Shown here: positions 1-7,662 of the stretch, piece after piece
Position numbering within the stretch: position 1 is the stretch's first letter
How the letters are laid out: the number at the start of each line of letters is the position of its first letter
Assembly (NCBI RefSeq): GCF_936928535.1
Contig: NZ_CAKZHY010000165.1
Coordinates: 38,307-102,306 of the forward strand
Reading direction: 5' to 3'
DNA: 64,000 nt
From: an uncultured Bradyrhizobium sp.
GTDB taxonomy: Bacteria; Pseudomonadota; Alphaproteobacteria; Rhizobiales; Xanthobacteraceae
Translations under genes and position numbers: made by a program
The notes under the pieces: model-generated
What the model was told of the DNA's origin: nothing
Database searches by the model: none
The model's input: the letters and a program-made list of their open reading frames with translations, nothing else

Positions 1-432
1 CTGTCCGTCCTTACAATTCACGAGGATGTGCGCCGGCTTCAGGTCCTTGTGGACGAGACCGCGCTGCTGCACCTTGCCCAGAGCCGTCGCGATCCCGATC
101 GCGAGCCGTAGGAACGGCCCGATTCCCATTGGCTCGCCAACGAGTCCCTCCAGCGGTTCGCCGCCCGGGTCCTCAAGCAGCAGCACGGGGCGGCCGCGAT
201 CATGCACCAGTTCGAGCGGCCGCACGGCCCAAGCCCCGTCCAATTGGTCCTTCAGCGCGTATTCGTGAGCCAGCCGATCGATGGTGGCGTAAGAGGCGTT
301 CTTCGCTGCGGGAAGCACTGCCAGGAGAGCATCGCGGGCGCCATCGGAGTCATCGCGCGAGGCATGGCAAAAGACGTGGTCGTCATCGCCCCATAGCACG
401 TCGCCCAATAGCACTTCGAAGCTGCTAATCAT
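1..432 (-). CDS. Protein-kinase-domain protein, N-terminal part (runs off the window edge)
   Basis: This frame stays open from an ATG at 430-432 to the window edge and gives 144 residues. It contains a Ser/Thr protein kinase catalytic loop, HKDLKPAHILVN, near residues 126-137, with the catalytic Asp. There is no clear glycine-rich loop in the N-lobe. This layout fits the large rhizobial proteins that join a degenerate kinase domain to an AAA ATPase, GAF domain and sensor histidine kinase, but only the kinase part is visible. The residue after KPA is His, where canonical kinases have the metal-binding Asn. The kinase family call is firm; the multi-domain identity is inference. Confidence 0.75.
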   Translation of the reverse strand, partial: MISSFEVLLGDVLWGDDDHVFCHASRDDSDGARDALLAVLPAAKNASYATIDRLAHEYALKDQLDGAWAVRPLELVHDRGRPVLLLEDPGGEPLEGLVGEPMGIGPFLRLAIGIATALGKVQQRGLVHKDLKPAHILVNCKDGQ

Positions 433-866
433 GCCGCTCGAAACGATGGTTCAACATCGGATCGCCCCCACAAGAGTCACGAAGGCATGGTGTCTTCCTC
501 GGCGTCCGCTCCGAGCTTGCCACAAGCGTGGACATGACACCAGCGCTCCGGGCTCGATCAGGCCCTCCAGGGCCCCGGGCGAAGGCCGAGACTGGCGTGC
601 AGCTTATTGGGCACAGCCGCCCGGTCGGCGTGAAGCCCACCCCGGGGCCTGCCTTTCAGCGACCTTCAATCAGGGAGTCTCAACAACGAATCCTGTTCGT
701 ACCAGTTTGCAGCAAAATCAGTGGAACGATGCGCCACAAGCGCGATCGAGCCCGGGCCTGGATCCGGCAAAATCAACGGAGCTGCGTGACTCTCCAACGC
801 GGCGAACATGAGACTAATCCACCGCGCGGCTTGACGATCGCACAGCTTCGTCCGCAAATGCGGGGC
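433..866. other. Intergenic region, no supported gene
   Basis: This 434-bp region separates two divergently read genes. Open frames cross it, including one that would extend the cyclase upstream to about 528, but their residue composition is Arg/Pro/Ser-rich and shows no domain. I see no RNA gene, repeat or clear regulatory palindrome. It should contain the promoters of both flanking genes. Confidence 0.5.
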
Positions 867-2057
867 ATGGAAAGCTCCGAACTCCAACGCATCATCAATT
901 GGCTGATCGACGGCGCCCGCTCGTCGCGCGGGTCGGCCGAGATGATCTCGGATGCCTGCGAGCAGATGGTTGCGGCTGGCCTGCCGCTGTGGCGGTTCGG
1001 CGTTTTCATCCGCACCCTGCATCCTGAAATCTTCGGCCGCAACTTCATCTGGCGGCAGGGCGAGGAGGTCGAGATCGGCACCGTCGATTTCGAGATCCTC
1101 GCCACGCCTGAATTCGCCAGGAGCCCGCTACGCATCGTGTTCGAGGAAGGCCTGGAGGTGAGGGGACGCATGGACGACCCCGACAGCAAGCGCTTTCCCT
1201 TTCTGGACGACATGCGTGCCGAAGGCGTCACCGATTACATCGCGACGCCGATGCGATTTCTCGACGGTTCGGTCCACGCCATCAGCTGGACCACCAGGCA
1301 TCCAGGCGGTTTCAGCGATGACGACATCGCGACGATCCGCTCCATCGTGGCGCCGCTCGCGCGCGTCAGCGAGATCGTCACCCTGCGCCGGACTGCCGCG
1401 ACGCTGCTCGACACTTACGTCGGTAACCGCGCGGGCGAACGTATCCTCGCCGGCCAGATCCGCCGCGGCCACAACGATACCATGCAGGCCGGCATCTGGC
1501 TGTCGGACCTGCGTGGCTTCACCGCGCTGTCCGACCGGCTGCCGGCGGAGACGGTCGTCGAGATCCTGAATCGTTATTTCGACTGTCAGGTGACCGCGAT
1601 CCGCGGTCATGGCGGCGAGGTGCTGAAGTTCATGGGCGACGGCCTGCTCGCGGTGTTCCCGATCGACGAATATGTCGGCGATGCCGCGCATGTCTGTTCG
1701 CGCGTGCTGGAGGCCGCGCGCGAATCCCGCGCCAGCGTCGAGGCCTTGGCGCATCCGGTTGGAGACGTCGTCGAGCGCTTCCGCTTCGGCGTCGCGCTGC
1801 ATGTCGGCCAGATCCTCTACGGCAATATCGGCGGCGGCAACCGCCTCGACTTCACCTGCATCGGCCCCGCCATCAATCTCGCCGCACGGCTCGAGAAGAT
1901 CGCCGGCCGGCTGGGGCGCACCATCGTGGTGTCGGAGGGCTTCGCCAAGGTCTGCCAGCACGACTGGCGCAATCTCGGCGAATTTCCGATCGCAGGATTT
2001 TCCAAGGCGCAGCGTGTGTATGGGCTTGGCGAGGAGACGCCTGTGGTGATGGCGTGA
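867..2057 (+). CDS. Class III adenylate/guanylate cyclase
   Basis: The 396-residue protein would make a cyclic nucleotide, probably cAMP. The N-terminal 190 residues look like a soluble sensor-type region. The C-terminal class III catalytic domain starts near residue 205. It shows the metal-binding aspartates in LSDLRGF (D214) and FMGDG (D258), and an N-x-x-x-R type catalytic stretch in INLAARLE. There is no membrane segment, so it is cytoplasmic. I chose the ATG at 867 because the protein-like sequence begins there (MESSELQ); an in-frame ATG at 858 is the alternative. The open frame continues upstream without protein character. It converges with clpS. Confidence 0.85.
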   Translation: MESSELQRIINWLIDGARSSRGSAEMISDACEQMVAAGLPLWRFGVFIRTLHPEIFGRNFIWRQGEEVEIGTVDFEILATPEFARSPLRIVFEEGLEVRGRMDDPDSKRFPFLDDMRAEGVTDYIATPMRFLDGSVHAISWTTRHPGGFSDDDIATIRSIVAPLARVSEIVTLRRTAATLLDTYVGNRAGERILAGQIRRGHNDTMQAGIWLSDLRGFTALSDRLPAETVVEILNRYFDCQVTAIRGHGGEVLKFMGDGLLAVFPIDEYVGDAAHVCSRVLEAARESRASVEALAHPVGDVVERFRFGVALHVGQILYGNIGGGNRLDFTCIGPAINLAARLEKIAGRLGRTIVVSEGFAKVCQHDWRNLGEFPIAGFSKAQRVYGLGEETPVVMA

Positions 2058-2091
2058 GGCAACGATCCCCGAGAGTCGCGAGAGGCGCCGC

Positions 2092-2397
2092 TTATTCCTC
2101 CGGCTCGGTCGTGAACAGCAGCGGATAGCCCTTGGCTCGTCCGGCATCGGTGGCACGGGTGGCCTTGGTTTCGGCGACGTCCTTGGTGAAGACGGCGACG
2201 ACGCAGGCGCCCAGCTTGTGCGCGGTGATCATGACCTTATAGGCCTGATCCTCGGTCATGCGGAATTCGGCCTTCAGGATCATCGTGACGAATTCACGCG
2301 GGGTGTAGTCGTCGTTGATCAGAATGACCTTGTGCAGCTTTGGCCGCTCGACCTTGGTCTTCGTCCTGGTTTTCGGCGTCGTAACGGTGTCGTTCAT
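2092..2397 (-). CDS. clpS: ATP-dependent Clp protease adaptor ClpS
   Basis: The 101-residue protein matches the ClpS family over its whole length. It has a flexible Thr/Lys-rich N-terminus, then HKVILINDDYTPREFV and MTEDQAYKVMITAHKLG, the segments that bind N-degrons and the ClpA N-domain. It is cytoplasmic and delivers N-end-rule substrates to ClpAP. clpA is not next to it here: the gene lies 44 bp downstream of the DUF190 gene in the same direction, so some readthrough from the fluoride operon is possible. It converges with the cyclase gene. Confidence 0.95.
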   Translation of the reverse strand: MNDTVTTPKTRTKTKVERPKLHKVILINDDYTPREFVTMILKAEFRMTEDQAYKVMITAHKLGACVVAVFTKDVAETKATRATDAGRAKGYPLLFTTEPEE

Positions 2398-2441
2398 TCC
2401 GCCTCCTGGACACGGCGGGCTTGGGTTCCCAGCCGGAGCGA

Positions 2442-2783
2442 TCAGCTCGCGGTCTTTGCACCATATTGTAGCACCTGCACCTTCTCCAAGGTGATCAAGC
2501 CGCTCGACATCATGCCATCCAGGATGGGCAGGAATGCGTTGATGTTGTCCTCGCTGTCGACGATCTCGATCAGCAGCGGCAAATCCTCCGATAGCCGCAG
2601 GATTTTCGAGGTGTGCAGCCGGCTCGACTTGCCGAAGCCCATGGGACCGCGCAGCACGGTGGCGCCGGCGAGGTGCCGCTCGCGCGCAGTCGTCACGATC
2701 GCTTCATAGAGCGGCTTGCCGTCGTAATGGTCGCTCTCGCCGATGAAGATCCGCAGCGAAACAGCCTGATTGGGGATTTGCAT
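2442..2783 (-). CDS. DUF190 family protein of the fluoride operon
   Basis: This 113-residue protein belongs to DUF190, a family with a PII-like ferredoxin fold that is often encoded beside CrcB fluoride channels. Visible family features are RIFIGESDHYDGKPLYEAI near the N-terminus, the GATVLRGPMGFGKSS segment, and the hydrophobic LPLLIEIVDSEDNI strand. Its start lies 2 bp after the crcB stop, so translation is probably coupled. The function is not established. By analogy with PII and CutA proteins it could sense a ligand or modulate the channels; that is inference. It is the last gene of the riboswitch-controlled operon. Confidence 0.85.
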   Translation of the reverse strand: MQIPNQAVSLRIFIGESDHYDGKPLYEAIVTTARERHLAGATVLRGPMGFGKSSRLHTSKILRLSEDLPLLIEIVDSEDNINAFLPILDGMMSSGLITLEKVQVLQYGAKTAS

Positions 2784-2785
2784 GG

Positions 2786-3211
2786 TCAACTCCTCGTCAA
2801 GCGGTTGTAGCGGCTTGCTATCATATGCCCAGCCCATACCGACACCAGCCAGCAGACGATGGACGCAGCGATATAGGTGATGGCGGTATATTTCATGCCG
2901 CCGTGGAACAGGCGGAAGGTCTCGAGGCTGAAGGTCGAGAACGTCGTGTAGCCGCCGCAGAAGCCGGTCATGACGAACTGCCGGTGCTCCGGCCGCGCCA
3001 GCATGCGGCCATCGGGGCCGGTCAGCGTCGCATAGAAGCCGATGATCAGCGAGCCAGTGGCGTTGATGAACAATGTGGCGAAGGGAAAGCCCGGGCCGGT
3101 ATCGAGGGCGAGCCCGACCAGATAGCGCGTCAGCCCACCGACGATGCTGCCGGCCGAAACCCAGGCATAAAGCATCGCGATGCGCCAGCGCTCGGCGGAG
3201 GAAGAGTTCAT
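2786..3211 (-). CDS. crcB: Fluoride channel CrcB/Fluc, second paralogue
   Basis: The 141-residue protein has four predicted membrane helices and exports fluoride across the inner membrane. Family motifs are visible: GGLTRY in the first helix, the NATGSLIIG helix, and the pore-lining TGFCGGYTTFSTFS segment. It follows crcB1 by 6 bp and precedes the DUF190 gene by 2 bp. The two CrcB copies differ clearly in sequence. Paired Fluc subunits can form antiparallel heterodimers in bacteria that carry two, so these may work together. ATG at 3211 is used; an internal ATG 12 residues in is also possible. Confidence 0.92.
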   Translation of the reverse strand: MNSSSAERWRIAMLYAWVSAGSIVGGLTRYLVGLALDTGPGFPFATLFINATGSLIIGFYATLTGPDGRMLARPEHRQFVMTGFCGGYTTFSTFSLETFRLFHGGMKYTAITYIAASIVCWLVSVWAGHMIASRYNRLTRS

Positions 3212-3217
3212 CGACCT

Positions 3218-3607
3218 CTATCCTCCGAGACTGTCTGCAAGGAGGAAGCCGCAGCTCACGGCCGCAAGGCACAGTCCGACCGAGAACACGACATTGCCGA
3301 GCGCGTGCACCGGCTCGCCGTTGCGCGCCAGGGTCAGCGTTTGCAGGCTGAACGAGGACACCGTGGTGTAGCAGCCGAGGAAGCCGGTCACCGCGAACAG
3401 CCACGGATTGGGCGTCGCGAACACCGAGCCGGGATGGGTCGCCAGCGCGCCGAGAATGCCGATCAGGAAGGCACCGGTGACGTTGATGGTCATGGTGCCC
3501 CAGGGGAAGGTCTCGCCCAGCCGCCGCGCGATCGCGCCGGAGACGAAATAGCGGGTGCAGCCGCCCAGCACGCTGCCGACCACGATGGCGATCATTCCGC
3601 TCAGCAC
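3218..3607 (-). CDS. crcB: Fluoride channel CrcB/Fluc, first paralogue
   Basis: The 129-residue four-helix membrane protein is a Fluc-type fluoride channel. It contains GGCTRYFVSG, TINVTGAFLIG and the signature TGFLGCYTTVSSFS, where the conserved FSTFS of the partner is varied to VSSFS. It lies 16 bp after the MFS gene and 6 bp before the second crcB. The operon is read from the fluoride riboswitch upstream of the MFS gene, which supports a role in fluoride resistance. Confidence 0.92.
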   Translation of the reverse strand: MLSGMIAIVVGSVLGGCTRYFVSGAIARRLGETFPWGTMTINVTGAFLIGILGALATHPGSVFATPNPWLFAVTGFLGCYTTVSSFSLQTLTLARNGEPVHALGNVVFSVGLCLAAVSCGFLLADSLGG

Positions 3608-3623
3608 GATGAACAGTCCCCCG

Positions 3624-4835
3624 TCATTGCTTCTCCTCCGCGGTCAAACCATTGCCGACGGTCAGCAGTCCCACCAGTGCGGCCAGTGCGAAGCCGAGCC
3701 CGGCAAGGAATGTGCCGACCGGGCCATAGGCATCCCACAGCGCGCCCGCGATCACGCTTGCGGCCAGCATCGCAACACCCGTGAACAGGTTGAAATAGCC
3801 GAACGCGGTGCCACGCAGGCTTGGCGGTGCAGTATCGGCGACGAGCGCCGAGAGCAAGCCTTGTGTCAATCCCATATGCAGGCCCCACAGCGCGACGCCG
3901 AGCCCGAGGCCGAGAAGGTTCGGCAGCAGCGCCAGTGCGAGGTCCGCGCCGGCGAGACAGACGAGGCCGAGCGCGAGCAGGGCGGTCCGGTTGATCCGGT
4001 CCGACAGCACGCCAGCCGGATAGGCCGAGAGCGCGTAAATGATGTTCATCAGCACCAGCACCGCGGGCACCCACATCGCGTTGAGCCCGATGTTTTGCGC
4101 CCGCAGGATCAGGAAGGCCTCGCTGAAACGTGCCAGTGTGAAGACGACGCCGACGGCGACGACCCGCCAGTAGACCGCTCCGAGCTGCCGCATCGCGGCG
4201 GAGTTCAGCGGATTCTTCGCTGGCTCGCGGCTCGCATCCGGCTCCGGCTCCTCCACCGCAAACGCGATCAGGCCGAACGACAGGAAGGCCGGCACCACCG
4301 CCACCCAGAACACGGCGACGAAATGATCTGATGTCCACCACATCAGGCCGATCGCTGCGAGCGGTCCGACGAAGGCGCCGATCGTGTCGAGCGACTGCCG
4401 CAGGCCGAAGCTCGCGCCGCGCAGGCCCTTCGGCGAGATATCGGCGATCAGTGCATCGCGCGGTGCGCCGCGAATGCCCTTGCCGACGCGATCGATGAAG
4501 CGCGCTGCCACCAGCCAGCCCACGCTGGGTGCAAGTGGGAACAACGGCTTTGTCAGCGCGGCGAGGCCATAGCCCAGGGCCGCGAGCAGCTTGCGGCGGC
4601 CGAGCCAGTCGGACAGGGCTCCGGAAAAGATCTTCGTGATCGCGGCGGTGGCCTCCGCGATGCCCTCGATGAAACCGACGGTGAGGGTGGAGGCGCCGAG
4701 TACGGTAACGAGATAGACCGGCAGCAGCGCATGAATCATCTCGGAGGAGATGTCCATCAGCATCGAGACGAAGCCGAGCACCCAGATCCCCCTGGGCAGC
4801 TTGGCGTGGGCAGCATTCGGTGTGGTCGTCGTCAC
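3624..4835 (-). CDS. MFS transporter, first gene of the fluoride-riboswitch operon
   Basis: The 403-residue protein has about 12 membrane helices and MFS loop motifs (GALSDWLGRRK after the second helix; GKGIRGAPRDALIAD in the 4-5 loop). The N-terminal MDISSEMI segment marks a subfamily of uncharacterised exporters. It is the gene closest to the fluoride riboswitch and terminator and is followed at 16 bp by crcB, so its expression should rise with fluoride. The substrate is unknown. It could export fluoride itself, a fluorinated compound, or an ion that balances charge; these are guesses from context. Confidence 0.88.
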   Translation of the reverse strand: MTTTTPNAAHAKLPRGIWVLGFVSMLMDISSEMIHALLPVYLVTVLGASTLTVGFIEGIAEATAAITKIFSGALSDWLGRRKLLAALGYGLAALTKPLFPLAPSVGWLVAARFIDRVGKGIRGAPRDALIADISPKGLRGASFGLRQSLDTIGAFVGPLAAIGLMWWTSDHFVAVFWVAVVPAFLSFGLIAFAVEEPEPDASREPAKNPLNSAAMRQLGAVYWRVVAVGVVFTLARFSEAFLILRAQNIGLNAMWVPAVLVLMNIIYALSAYPAGVLSDRINRTALLALGLVCLAGADLALALLPNLLGLGLGVALWGLHMGLTQGLLSALVADTAPPSLRGTAFGYFNLFTGVAMLAASVIAGALWDAYGPVGTFLAGLGFALAALVGLLTVGNGLTAEEKQ

Positions 4836-4871
4836 GTCGTCGACGTCTCCTTGGCCTTCGCTTCAGGCAAC

Positions 4872-4895
4872 AAAAAACCCGCCAGCGGCGGGTTT
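4872..4895 (-). terminator. Intrinsic terminator in the fluoride-operon leader
   Basis: On the minus strand, a 9-bp perfect stem (AAACCCGCC / GGCGGGTTT) with a 3-nt loop is followed by a run of T. It lies between the riboswitch aptamer and the MFS start codon, so it should stop transcription when fluoride is low. The 5' arm can instead pair with GGCGGG encoded at 4905-4910, just upstream in the transcript, giving a plausible antiterminator. Confidence 0.88.
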
Positions 4896-4939
4896 GTCCA
4901 TGCTCCCGCCAAAGGCAGAGGCTGATTGCCTCACCTCGA

Positions 4940-5003
4940 GCAGGAGTCATCAGCCCATTACAGTCACGCGACCGCCGGGCGGTTGTCGGGGGACTCCATC
5001 CCC
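4940..5003 (-). promoter_or_regulatory. Fluoride (crcB motif) riboswitch aptamer
   Basis: Read on the minus strand, the leader carries the fluoride aptamer pattern. It starts with GGGGATGGAGTCCCCC, then has an AACCGCCC segment, and ends with GGGCTGATGACTCC. Compared with well-known fluoride aptamers, the conserved GAUG, the AAC-CGCC pseudoknot strand and the GGGCUGAUG-x-CUC closing segment are all in place, and GAGUC can pair with GACUC. It precedes an intrinsic terminator and an operon that encodes two CrcB fluoride channels. The sequence alone supports the call strongly; a covariance-model search would settle it. Confidence 0.92.
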
Positions 5004-5203
5004 ATCTGTCCGGTCAGCCTAGCATGGAAATGACGGGGAACAAATGGGCGGCGCAAGCACGTGGCCGCGTAAGCGTGGCGACGTGACGGCGCTTTCGCGC
5101 AGGCGCTTGAAAATCCTAACCTGAATGTGAAGCACGGCCGATCTTCGCGCTTTGCGGCAAGGCGTTTGCATGTCACCATCGCGTCATACGACGGGAGACT
5201 GCG

Positions 5204-6091
5204 ATGCGCTTGCTGTTCTCGATCGGGGCTGTGCTGGTGGCCGGCGTGCTTGCCGGAGGGGACGTCGCGGGCATCGCGGCACCAAGTTCTAAACTTGAAC
5301 CGCCGAAATTCGGATCGCCAAAACTCGAACGACAGCAGCGGCAGGCGGCCGACGGTGATGCGCAGTCGGTCGATATCGAGCTGATCCTCGCGGTCGATGT
5401 CTCCTACTCCATGGACATGGACGAGCTTGCGATCCAGCGCGAGGGCTACGCCCAGGCGATCCAGTCCAAGGAGTTCTTGCAGGCGCTCAAGGCCGGCCCC
5501 AACGGCAGGATCGCGGTGACCTATTTCGAATGGGCCGCATCCAACGACCAGAAGATCATCATCCCCTGGCGCCTCATTGACGGACCCGAGACGGCGGATG
5601 CGGTCTCGGCCGAGATCATGAGGACGCCGATCCGGCGCGCCTCGCGCACCTCGATCTCGGGTGCGATCGGATTTGCGATGCCGCTGTTCGACGAGGATCC
5701 ATATCACGGCCTTCGCCGCGTCATCGACATCTCGGGCGACGGTCCCAACAACAATGGCGGCCCTGTCACGGTGGCGCGCGATCTCGCGCTCGAGAAGGGC
5801 ATCATCATCAACGGCCTGCCGATCATGGTGAAGGAGCCGTCCTATTCGACGATGGATATCGACAATCTCGATTTCTATTACGAGGATTGCGTGATCGGCG
5901 GGCCCGGCTCCTTCGTGATTGCGATCAAGGATCGCGACAAGTTCAAGGAGGCGATCCACGCCAAGCTCTTGCAGGAGGTCGCGGGCCGTACCCCCGAGCG
6001 TCCGGTGGTGCGCGTTGCGGACAAGGACAAGGAGCCGCGCGTGAGCTGCTTGATCGGCGAGAAGATCTGGTCGGATCGCTGGGGCCGCTGA
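5204..6091 (+). CDS. DUF1194 VWA-like secreted protein
   Basis: The 295-residue protein begins with a signal peptide (hydrophobic residues 3-27). It then has a DUF1194 domain with a von Willebrand A-type metal site, DVSYS (D65, S67, S69), plus the later ISGDGPNNNGG strand. This family is common in rhizobia, is probably periplasmic, and has no known partner. Two near-identical short segments (EPPKFGSPKLE) follow the signal peptide. GGGAGA lies 5 bp upstream of the ATG. Family assignment is firm; the biological role is unknown. Confidence 0.85.
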   Translation: MRLLFSIGAVLVAGVLAGGDVAGIAAPSSKLEPPKFGSPKLERQQRQAADGDAQSVDIELILAVDVSYSMDMDELAIQREGYAQAIQSKEFLQALKAGPNGRIAVTYFEWAASNDQKIIIPWRLIDGPETADAVSAEIMRTPIRRASRTSISGAIGFAMPLFDEDPYHGLRRVIDISGDGPNNNGGPVTVARDLALEKGIIINGLPIMVKEPSYSTMDIDNLDFYYEDCVIGGPGSFVIAIKDRDKFKEAIHAKLLQEVAGRTPERPVVRVADKDKEPRVSCLIGEKIWSDRWGR

Positions 6092-6260
6092 AACGCATCC
6101 GCGATGAGACCATTTGCCCGTCGCGCCCAGCGGTTGAATTAACCCCTCGTTAACCGCCGCATGGCCCTAATTGGATTGTTTCAATCTGTTTCCGGTGTCC
6201 TGACATTGCCGCCCGAAGTGAGGGAAAGCGGGCTGTCAGATCCCGCCTGCGAGCAATCCA

Positions 6261-6896
6261 ATGGCCGTCATCTCCTCGAGCACCAGCCAGATTTCGCCAG
6301 CCAACGAGCGCCTGTATCACCAGAGCGCTCTGGTCGGCGACTGGAAGGGCAATTGGGTGGGCAACAACCAGCCCGTCGAGTTCAAGGTCGTGAACATCAG
6401 GGGTGCCCGGGCGCAGGTCGAGTACACCCATAACGGACACACCGAGCGCGGCTTTGCCCAGGTCCAGGGCACGCTGATCACCTTTGGCGGCGTCACGGTC
6501 GGCACCAAGGACGGCAAGAACATGGTGCTGCTGTTCTCGTTCGGGGGCGCCGGCAAGCAGACAGCGAATCTCGAGAAGCAGGCGCCACCGGCGTCCGACA
6601 GCCGCCTCATGGGAAGCTGGGGCGGCTATTCCAGCGACAACGGCAAGAGCGCGAGCTTTAAGGTGCTCTCCGTCAACGGCAACGAAGCGCAGGTTAGCGT
6701 CACCACCGACGGCATCACCCGCCAGGGCACCGGCATCGTCTACAAGAACGTCATCATGTTCGGGCAGTCGCAGATCGCGACGGACGACGGGCAGAACGGC
6801 AAGGTCATCTACCAGGTCGGCACCAAATCCTTCATGGTGCCCGTGACGAAATATCCGCCGGCGGATTCGTCATCCTCGGTGGACCGGACGGCGTAG
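6261..6896 (+). CDS. Hypothetical protein with two copies of a beta-rich domain
   Basis: The 211-residue protein has no signal peptide and I do not recognise it. It contains two related repeats of about 85 residues. The first begins LVGDWKGNWVGNNQPVEFKV and the second begins LMGSWGGYSSDNGKSASFKV. Each is followed by a strand that reads AQVEYTHNGHTERG or AQVSVTTDGITRQG, and then by a GTLITFG or NVIMFGQ strand. The pattern suggests two lipocalin-like or sugar-binding beta barrels formed by duplication. GC-rich third positions support real coding. The start at 6261 gives the first complete domain. Confidence 0.7.
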   Translation: MAVISSSTSQISPANERLYHQSALVGDWKGNWVGNNQPVEFKVVNIRGARAQVEYTHNGHTERGFAQVQGTLITFGGVTVGTKDGKNMVLLFSFGGAGKQTANLEKQAPPASDSRLMGSWGGYSSDNGKSASFKVLSVNGNEAQVSVTTDGITRQGTGIVYKNVIMFGQSQIATDDGQNGKVIYQVGTKSFMVPVTKYPPADSSSSVDRTA

Positions 6897-6898
6897 CC

Positions 6899-6997
6899 GC
6901 CGACGGCTGCTTCGATCATGGCAAGCGCGCCTTCGGCGCGGTCGATGCCGACGGCAATCAGGTCACGTTCGGGACGGGCGTTACTGGAACCGCTTGA
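6899..6997 (+). pseudogene. Possible C-terminal remnant of a VOC/glyoxalase-family gene
   Basis: Just after the preceding stop codon, in another frame, 32 codons end in TGA. They read like the last strand of a vicinal-oxygen-chelate protein: CFDHGKRAFGAVDADGNQV, then TFGTG. The DADGNQVTFGTG pattern is typical of glyoxalase/bleomycin-resistance folds. No start or upstream half is present. It may be a deletion scar, or chance coding in a GC-rich stretch. Confidence 0.25.
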
Positions 6998-7071
6998 TGC
7001 CCGCCCCGGCTCCGCTGGTGTTTCCGGCGTGCGTTGCGTATAATTTACGCACCTTTCTGACGGTTAGCCGA

Positions 7072-7662
7072 ATGCCCGGATTTGCTCGTTTCTACGCTCT
7101 TGCAACTCTCTTCGCGGTGCTCTGCCTCGGTGGCGCGCCTGTCCATGCCCAGGTCGCGCCTCTGCAATATTGGCTTCCGGGCGGGGCTTTCGGCTATGGC
7201 GGCGGTGCCGACAGCTACCGCAACTTTCCGAACTTCAACAGCAGCGATGCCAACGGCGGCTATGATTTCCGCCCCGGCTTCTTCGTCGGAGGCCAGCGCG
7301 GCAATCTCGGTCTCAGCGGTTTCAGCCAGGCGGGACCGGCGAGCAATTTCAGCGCGCTCTCCTATGACAGCACGCAGTTCGGCTACAACATGAAGACCGC
7401 GGGCGGTTCGCCCGTGACGTTCTTTGCCGGTTTCGACACGCTGAAATACGGCAACGGCATCGGCAGCTCGGTTGCGCCGCTGACCTCCGCCGCCGGGCCC
7501 GGCTATGGCGCATTTGGGGGCGTCGAGTTCAGGCCGACGTCCAACCTCAGCCTGTCGTTCGGCGCCGGCTTCACCCAGCGGGATTCGGGCCGCATGGACA
7601 GCGATATCAGGTCCGACATGCTGCCCGGCGAGTCGCCGGCGCTCGGCCAGCTACGGCGCTAG
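7072..7662 (+). CDS. Exported hypothetical protein, probable outer-membrane or cell-surface protein
   Basis: The 196-residue protein starts at ATG 7072 with a clear signal peptide (hydrophobic core then APVHA before QVAPL). The mature part is rich in Gly, Phe, Tyr, Asn and Ser, with alternating strands such as VTFFAGFDTLKYG and LSLSFGAGFTQRD, which resembles a small outer-membrane beta barrel. An ATG at 6994 would add 26 residues without a signal-like context. Its stop overlaps the stop of the convergent nitroreductase gene by 4 bp. I do not recognise the family. Confidence 0.7.
   Translation: MPGFARFYALATLFAVLCLGGAPVHAQVAPLQYWLPGGAFGYGGGADSYRNFPNFNSSDANGGYDFRPGFFVGGQRGNLGLSGFSQAGPASNFSALSYDSTQFGYNMKTAGGSPVTFFAGFDTLKYGNGIGSSVAPLTSAAGPGYGAFGGVEFRPTSNLSLSFGAGFTQRDSGRMDSDIRSDMLPGESPALGQLRR

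Noticed and set aside
528..866. Upstream extension of the cyclase gene by 113 codons
   Set aside because: The extension is Arg/Pro/Ser-rich without protein character and a good start exists at 867.
3555..4331. Long plus-strand frames over the crcB and MFS genes, and similar long shadows elsewhere (for example 11497-13239, 19993-21672, 37165-39336)
   Set aside because: They mirror the codons of well-identified minus-strand genes in high-GC DNA and contain no domain.
7040..7054. GCGTATAATTTACGC inverted repeat as operator
   Set aside because: Short, single occurrence inside a promoter-like AT-rich stretch; no basis to name a regulator.
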